Source of the DNA: Clostridia bacterium
Lineage (GTDB): Bacteria; Bacillota; Clostridia; Christensenellales; Aristaeellaceae
NCBI GenBank assembly: GCA_900769075.1
Contig: CAAGFE010000034.1
Location: 1-18,499, forward strand
Reading direction: 5' to 3'
Length of the DNA: 18,499 nt
Shown: positions 15,204 to 18,499 of the stretch, one piece after another
Position numbering within the stretch: the stretch's first letter is position 1
How the letters are laid out: the number at the start of each line of letters is the position of its first letter
Program-made: the position numbers and the translations under genes
The notes under the pieces: model-generated
Told to the model about the DNA's origin: nothing
Seen by the model: the letters and a program-made list of their open reading frames with translations, nothing else
Database searches by the model: none

Positions 15204-15416
15204 AATGCTGCTCCTTTCCTCATAACCGCATACGCCGCACACTGGCAGCAGCAGCTTTCGGATTGGGAACACTTCCAGCAGCTGCTCCGCGCCCACGAGG
15301 ACGGCGTGGTCACCCTGACGCTGCCCTACACGGTCACAACCTACTCGGAGGACGATGTGGCCCTGTACACCGGCGGACGCGAGGGGGAAATCCGGTTCGA
15401 TGTGAAGCTTTGGTAA
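15204..15416 (+). pseudogene. 3' fragment of an unidentified plus-strand gene
   Basis: An open frame without start codon runs from a stop at 15201 to TAA 15414-15416. The confidently coding-like part begins near 15228 (AYAAHWQQQLSDWEHFQQLL) and ends GEIRFDVKLW. The composition (Trp, Gln, acidic) and the terminator right after it suggest the true C-terminus of a lost gene. I do not recognise the family. It is on the same strand as the sigma remnant at 7670 and may be the last gene of that operon (for example a sigma-linked regulator), cut off by the island; this is inference. Confidence 0.55.
15217..15225 (+). repeat. Right copy of 9-base direct repeat flanking the island
   Basis: TCCTCATAA matches 7802-7810. 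It falls exactly between the transposon-derived sequence and the unidentified 3' gene fragment. Confidence 0.35.
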
Positions 15417-15420
15417 CCCC

Positions 15421-15460
15421 AGGGAGGACGCTGCGCAGACATGCCGGCGCCCTCCTTTTC
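15421..15460 (+). terminator. Terminator after the unidentified gene fragment
   Basis: GGAGGACGC (15423-15431) pairs with GCGCCCTCC (15447-15455) with one mismatch, followed by TTTTC. It begins 5 bases after the TAA of the fragment, supporting that TAA as a genuine gene end. Confidence 0.65.
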
Positions 15461-15519
15461 GCTTCTCCCGGGGATGCGTCCCGCGAAGCAGCTATCACAA
15501 ATTTTTCCTGCATGCCCCC

Positions 15520-15548
15520 TTGACAAGCAGCGCAAACTGAGATAGAAT
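15520..15548 (+). promoter_or_regulatory. Sigma-A promoter of clpB
   Basis: A perfect TTGACA (15520-15525), a 17-base spacer and TAGAAT (15543-15548). It is the best sigma-A promoter in the window. The transcript should start near 15555, just before the CtsR box. Confidence 0.85.
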
Positions 15549-15561
15549 AGTCCTGACGAAA

Positions 15562-15578
15562 GGTCAAAGATAGTCAAA
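15562..15578 (+). promoter_or_regulatory. CtsR operator
   Basis: GGTCAAA (15562-15568), three bases, AGTCAAA (15572-15578): the heptad direct repeat bound by the class III heat-shock repressor CtsR of Gram-positive bacteria. It lies about 7-24 bases downstream of the predicted transcript start, where binding would block transcription until heat or protein stress inactivates CtsR. The ctsR gene itself is not in the window. Confidence 0.88.
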
Positions 15579-15617
15579 TGACTTGCCACGTCAATCTTCC
15601 TGCAAGGAGGAATGCTG

Positions 15618-18218
<2,601 letters not shown>

Positions 18219-18268
18219 GGAGGCTTCGCCTCGTTTCCATTTCGTCCCATTTCCGTACAACACAGCCG

Positions 18269-18301
18269 GGGCTGCTGCACGCCCGATGCAGCGGCCCTTT
18301 T
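18269..18301 (+). terminator. Terminator of clpB
   Basis: GGGCTGCTGCA (18269-18279) pairs with TGCAGCGGCCC (18287-18297), one G-U pair, 7-base loop, followed by TTTT (18298-18301). It lies 50 bases after the clpB stop. Confidence 0.75.
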
Positions 18302-18499
18302 GGGCTGCGCGAAAACCTCATGGGAGCCTTCGGGCCAGGATGCTTTCACATTTTGCGGGCAGGCCCCGGAATCAATCAGCCCAAGGGAGGGCGCACCCCC
18401 AGCCACCTTGCGGCTGCACCACAGCCTCATAGGGGCAAATGCGGCGATTCTGCGATGGATTGCTTCCGCGTTCACGCGGAATTCAAAGCAATCCTGAGC
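18302..18499. other. Non-coding tail with a nested inverted repeat at 18457-18494
   Basis: No gene with a ribosome site is seen. Near the end GGATTGC (18457-18463) pairs with GCAATCC (18488-18494) around an inner TTCCGCG (18464-18470) and CGCGGAA (18475-18481) hairpin, with an unpaired 6-base bulge between the right arms. It may belong to the 3' region of a gene beyond the window. Confidence 0.4.

Overview
The window looks like chromosome from a GC-rich member of the Bacillota, probably an uncultured gut-associated Clostridia. The reasons are AAGGAGG-type ribosome sites, sigma-A promoters of the TTGACA-17-TATAAT class, a CtsR heat-shock operator in front of clpB, a TnpV transposon remnant and many ECF-sigma and carbohydrate genes. 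This placement is inferred from gene style; there is no rRNA or other marker gene here.

Left part (1-7.8 kb). A large fused ABC transporter (ATPase plus permease, 1118 aa, minus strand) lies between two inverted copies of a modular hairpin repeat. Next comes a minus-strand cluster that is probably one operon, read from a promoter at 7418-7446: a beta-lactamase-fold serine hydrolase, a GNAT acetyltransferase overlapping it by 8 nt, and a secreted GH13 alpha-amylase-type glycosidase. Divergent from it is a plus-strand promoter followed by the wreck of an ECF sigma factor gene (7670-7796).

Middle part (about 7.77-15.22 kb). This looks like an inserted catabolic island. Around an AraC-type regulator sit two divergent arms. 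The minus arm carries a URO-D-fold methyltransferase with an HxC motif and a cytoplasmic GH1 beta-glucosidase. The plus arm carries a second URO-D-like protein, a B12-binding corrinoid protein (DxHxxG), an MtaA/CmuA-like zinc methyltransferase (HxC...C) and a third URO-D-like gene. The third gene is broken twice, by a C7 frameshift and by truncation against a remnant of transposon gene tnpV. The set reads as a corrinoid-dependent demethylation pathway coupled to removal of a sugar: GH1 would deglycosylate an imported glycoside, a URO-D-like protein would move a methyl group to the corrinoid protein, and the MtaA-like enzyme would pass it on. The substrate, the methyl acceptor and the corrinoid reductive activator cannot be seen here.

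Right part (15.2-18.5 kb). The 3' end of an unidentified plus-strand gene and its terminator emerge from the island. They may be the distal end of the same operon that began with the broken sigma gene. Then comes clpB, complete with sigma-A promoter, CtsR box, ribosome site and terminator. The last 200 bases hold no gene I can support.
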